Shown here: positions 4,804-6,486 of the stretch, piece by piece
Numbering within the stretch: the first letter of the stretch is position 1
Layout: each line of letters begins with the position of its first letter
Assembly: GCA_050944915.1 (NCBI GenBank)
Contig: JBMNRY010000104.1
Coordinates: 1 to 6,486 of the forward strand
Source: JBMNRY01 sp050944915
GTDB lineage: Bacteria; Bacillota; Limnochordia; JAAZLZ01
Direction: 5' to 3'
DNA: 6,486 nt
The notes under the pieces: model-generated
Databases searched by the model: none
What the model saw: the letters and a program-made list of their open reading frames with translations, nothing else
Told to the model about the DNA's origin: nothing
Made by a program: the position numbers and the translations under genes

Positions 4804-6396
4804 ATGCGCCTCAGTTTCCACGGAGCGGCCGGTCAAGTGACGGGTTCCTGTTTTCTCCTGGATACGGACCAGAGTAAAATCCTCGTCGATTGTGGTCTCT
4901 TCCAAGGAGATAAACGGATCAGAGAACGTAACTATGGCCCCTTTCCCTTCTCTCCAGGGGAAATCGATGCCGTCTTATTGACCCACGCCCATATCGATCA
5001 TAGCGGTCTCTTGCCTAAACTGATCAAACATGGTTTCACTGGACCTGTCTACGCGACCCCACCGACCGTTGAGCTCTGTTCGGTGATGTTACCCGACAGC
5101 GGCTATATCCAGGAAATGGAAGTAGAACGGAAAAATCGCAAACTAAGCCGGGCGGGCAAACCCCTATTAGAACCCATCTATACCGCGGAGGATGCCTTGG
5201 CGGCCATGGCCCAGTTCCGGGAGGTTGAATATGATCGCTACTACCAGATCCTTCCCGGTCTGCAGGCCCGCTTTACCGATGCCGGCCATATCCTCGGCTC
5301 CGCAGCCGTGGAGATCGTGGTTTCAGGGCCAGGGGAGGAGTTCCGCCTGGTGTTCTCCGGGGATCTGGGAGGTTGGGATCGACCTATCGTTCGGGATCCG
5401 GTGACACCTACTTCCCCCGACTGGCTGATCATGGAATCGACCTACGGAAATCGACTCCAGCCCGACAAGGGTGGCCAATTAGAAGAATTGGGTCAAATCA
5501 TCAACGATACCTTCCGCCGGGGCGGAAACGTGATCATTCCCGCCTTTGCCGTCGAACGGACCCAAGCCCTCCTTTACGGTTTGCATAAGCTAGTCCAAGG
5601 GGGCATCATCAGTCCGGCTCGGATCTACGTCGATAGTCCCTTGGCCATCGCCGCTACCAGGATTTTCATGCAGCATCCCGCCTACTACGATGAACCGACG
5701 ACCCAGTTTGCCGAAAGGACCGGTTTGTCCCCCTTTGACATTCCCGGCTTGGTAATGACGGAAAAGGCCGAGGAATCCATGGCCATCAACAGGGTGCGCA
5801 GCGGGGCCATCATCATCTCCGCCAGCGGGATGTGTGAAGCGGGGCGGATCAAGCACCATTTGAAACATAATCTTTGGCGGCCCGAATGCAGCGTGGTCTT
5901 CGTGGGCTATCAAGCCCAAGGCAGCTTGGGGCGCCAGATCCTTGATGGCAACAAAGTCGTCCGCATCCACGGCGAGCCGGTCCAAGTCCGGGCCGCCATC
6001 CATGATATCGAAGGTTTCTCCGCCCATGCCGACCAAAGGGATCTCCTCCGCTGGGTAGGAACCCTGGCCCCCAAGCCGAAACGGGTTCTCTTAGTCCACG
6101 GCGAAGCCGAAGCGAGAGAGGCCCTCAGCCGACTGGTCACGGAAGAATACGGCATTCCCGTAGAGCTTCCGGCCCTCGATGCCGTTTACGAATTGGAAAG
6201 GGCCGCCTTGGTTGTCGATGGCGTCGTCACCAGCCCTGCCGAGGTGGAGCTGCAGGCTTCCTTGTGGAAACGCTATCGCTCCTTGGCCGATCGTTTGGAA
6301 GAACTGCAGCGGGCCCCCGTTGGTCCCCAAGAGCTGGCTGGCATCTTGCAAGCCCTTGAATCTCTAGAGGAACAAGTCGGTCGCCTCGTTTCATAA
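4804..6396 (+). CDS. Metallo-beta-lactamase/beta-CASP RNA-processing nuclease, CPSF73-like
   Basis: A 530-residue cytoplasmic protein with GGAGAGGAG at 4786-4794 ahead of its ATG. The metallo-beta-lactamase core shows VDCGLFQG (Asp29), the zinc motif THAHIDHSG (His61, His63, Asp65, His66), DAGHILGSA (His162) and FSGDLG (Asp187). The beta-CASP insert follows with motif A Glu211 in MESTYG, then IPAFAVERTQALLYGL and SASGMCEAGR. Motif B is His408 in FSAHAD, and motif C is His432 in LVHGEAEA. All metal and catalytic positions are intact. This family (archaeal and eukaryal CPSF73, Thermus TTHA0252) cuts or trims RNA using two zinc ions. Beyond the core, residues about 460-530 form an extra tail whose last 45 residues are charged and leucine-rich, possibly a coiled coil. 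The gene lies 114 bases after the preceding operon, beyond a terminator, so it has its own transcription start, although no clear promoter is visible. Confidence 0.93.
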   Translation: MRLSFHGAAGQVTGSCFLLDTDQSKILVDCGLFQGDKRIRERNYGPFPFSPGEIDAVLLTHAHIDHSGLLPKLIKHGFTGPVYATPPTVELCSVMLPDSGYIQEMEVERKNRKLSRAGKPLLEPIYTAEDALAAMAQFREVEYDRYYQILPGLQARFTDAGHILGSAAVEIVVSGPGEEFRLVFSGDLGGWDRPIVRDPVTPTSPDWLIMESTYGNRLQPDKGGQLEELGQIINDTFRRGGNVIIPAFAVERTQALLYGLHKLVQGGIISPARIYVDSPLAIAATRIFMQHPAYYDEPTTQFAERTGLSPFDIPGLVMTEKAEESMAINRVRSGAIIISASGMCEAGRIKHHLKHNLWRPECSVVFVGYQAQGSLGRQILDGNKVVRIHGEPVQVRAAIHDIEGFSAHADQRDLLRWVGTLAPKPKRVLLVHGEAEAREALSRLVTEEYGIPVELPALDAVYELERAALVVDGVVTSPAEVELQASLWKRYRSLADRLEELQRAPVGPQELAGILQALESLEEQVGRLVS

Positions 6397-6486
6397 CCTG
6401 CCGAAAACTAGGAGAAATTCACTATAGGCCATGGTGAAGAAAATGACTAGGGCCATGGCTAGGGGCCAGGTTTGGGTTAATCGGGC
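6391..6486 (-). CDS. Possible 3' end of a convergent membrane-protein gene, cut by the window edge
   Basis: On the minus strand the frame is open from the window edge to a TGA (complement of 6391-6393). It encodes 31 residues, with a long uncharged stretch WPLAMALVIFFTMAY, then SEFLLVFGRL at the end. That looks like a terminal transmembrane helix, and codon choice resembles the neighbours. It would overlap the last 6 bases of the nuclease gene tail to tail. The alternative is a plus-strand gene starting at 6431, whose Lys/Arg-rich codons would by themselves produce hydrophobic antisense. I slightly favour the minus strand. Both cannot easily be true. Confidence 0.4.
   Translation of the reverse strand, partial: ARLTQTWPLAMALVIFFTMAYSEFLLVFGRL
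6431..6486 (+). CDS. Alternative: possible start of a further plus-strand gene, cut by the window edge
   Basis: An ATG at 6431 opens a frame that stays open to the edge, beginning MVKKMTRAMARGQVWVNR. AGGAGA at 6410-6415 is a possible ribosome binding site but sits 15 bases away, longer than usual. An in-frame TAG at 6425-6427 prevents an earlier start. Its gap of 34 bases to the nuclease stop would fit an operon. It is listed as the competing reading of the minus-strand fragment. No family is recognised. Confidence 0.27.
   Translation, partial: MVKKMTRAMARGQVWVNR

Noticed and set aside
5590..6036. 148-codon minus-strand open frame within the nuclease gene
   Set aside because: It lies antisense to the conserved beta-CASP motifs. 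Its Asp/Gly/His-rich translation reflects the complement of the sense codons and has no sensible binding site.

Overview
The window reads as chromosomal DNA from a moderately GC-rich Firmicute, probably a clostridial or Limnochordia-like anaerobe. The grounds are strong purine-rich ribosome binding sites of the GGAGG type, a TTG start, a compact Rho-independent terminator with a run of T, and protein families common in that group. Species cannot be named from the sequence alone. All well-supported genes lie on the plus strand.

Left part (1-1572): a probable 3' end of an upstream gene, a small exported protein with a C-terminal beta-sandwich-like domain, a GC-rich hairpin, and a HAD-superfamily phosphatase resembling phosphoglycolate phosphatase. 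A gene-free stretch of 343 bases follows (1573-1915). It holds several possible RNA helices, including a long imperfect hairpin just ahead of the next ribosome binding site, and two copies of a loose purine-rich motif.

Centre (1916-4689): a probable three-gene operon. It holds a TTG-initiated metal-dependent amidohydrolase of the Amidohydrolase_2 type, then the alpha and beta E1 subunits of a thiamine diphosphate-dependent 2-oxoacid or acetoin dehydrogenase. Gaps are 16 and 19 bases, each with a good ribosome binding site. The operon closes at a textbook terminator 6 bases after the beta-subunit stop. No E2 acyltransferase or E3 lipoamide dehydrogenase follows, so the E1 pair must borrow these from elsewhere or work differently.

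Right part (4690-6486): a 530-residue metallo-beta-lactamase/beta-CASP RNA-processing nuclease with all expected metal-binding motifs and a C-terminal extension. The last 90 bases are ambiguous. Either a convergent minus-strand membrane protein ends there, overlapping the nuclease stop, or a new plus-strand gene begins.

Most of the window is ordinary housekeeping or metabolic content. The points worth a second look are the E1 pair without E2/E3 tied to an amidohydrolase, the structured leader in front of it, and the unresolved right edge. I found no mobile element, CRISPR array, tRNA or rRNA.
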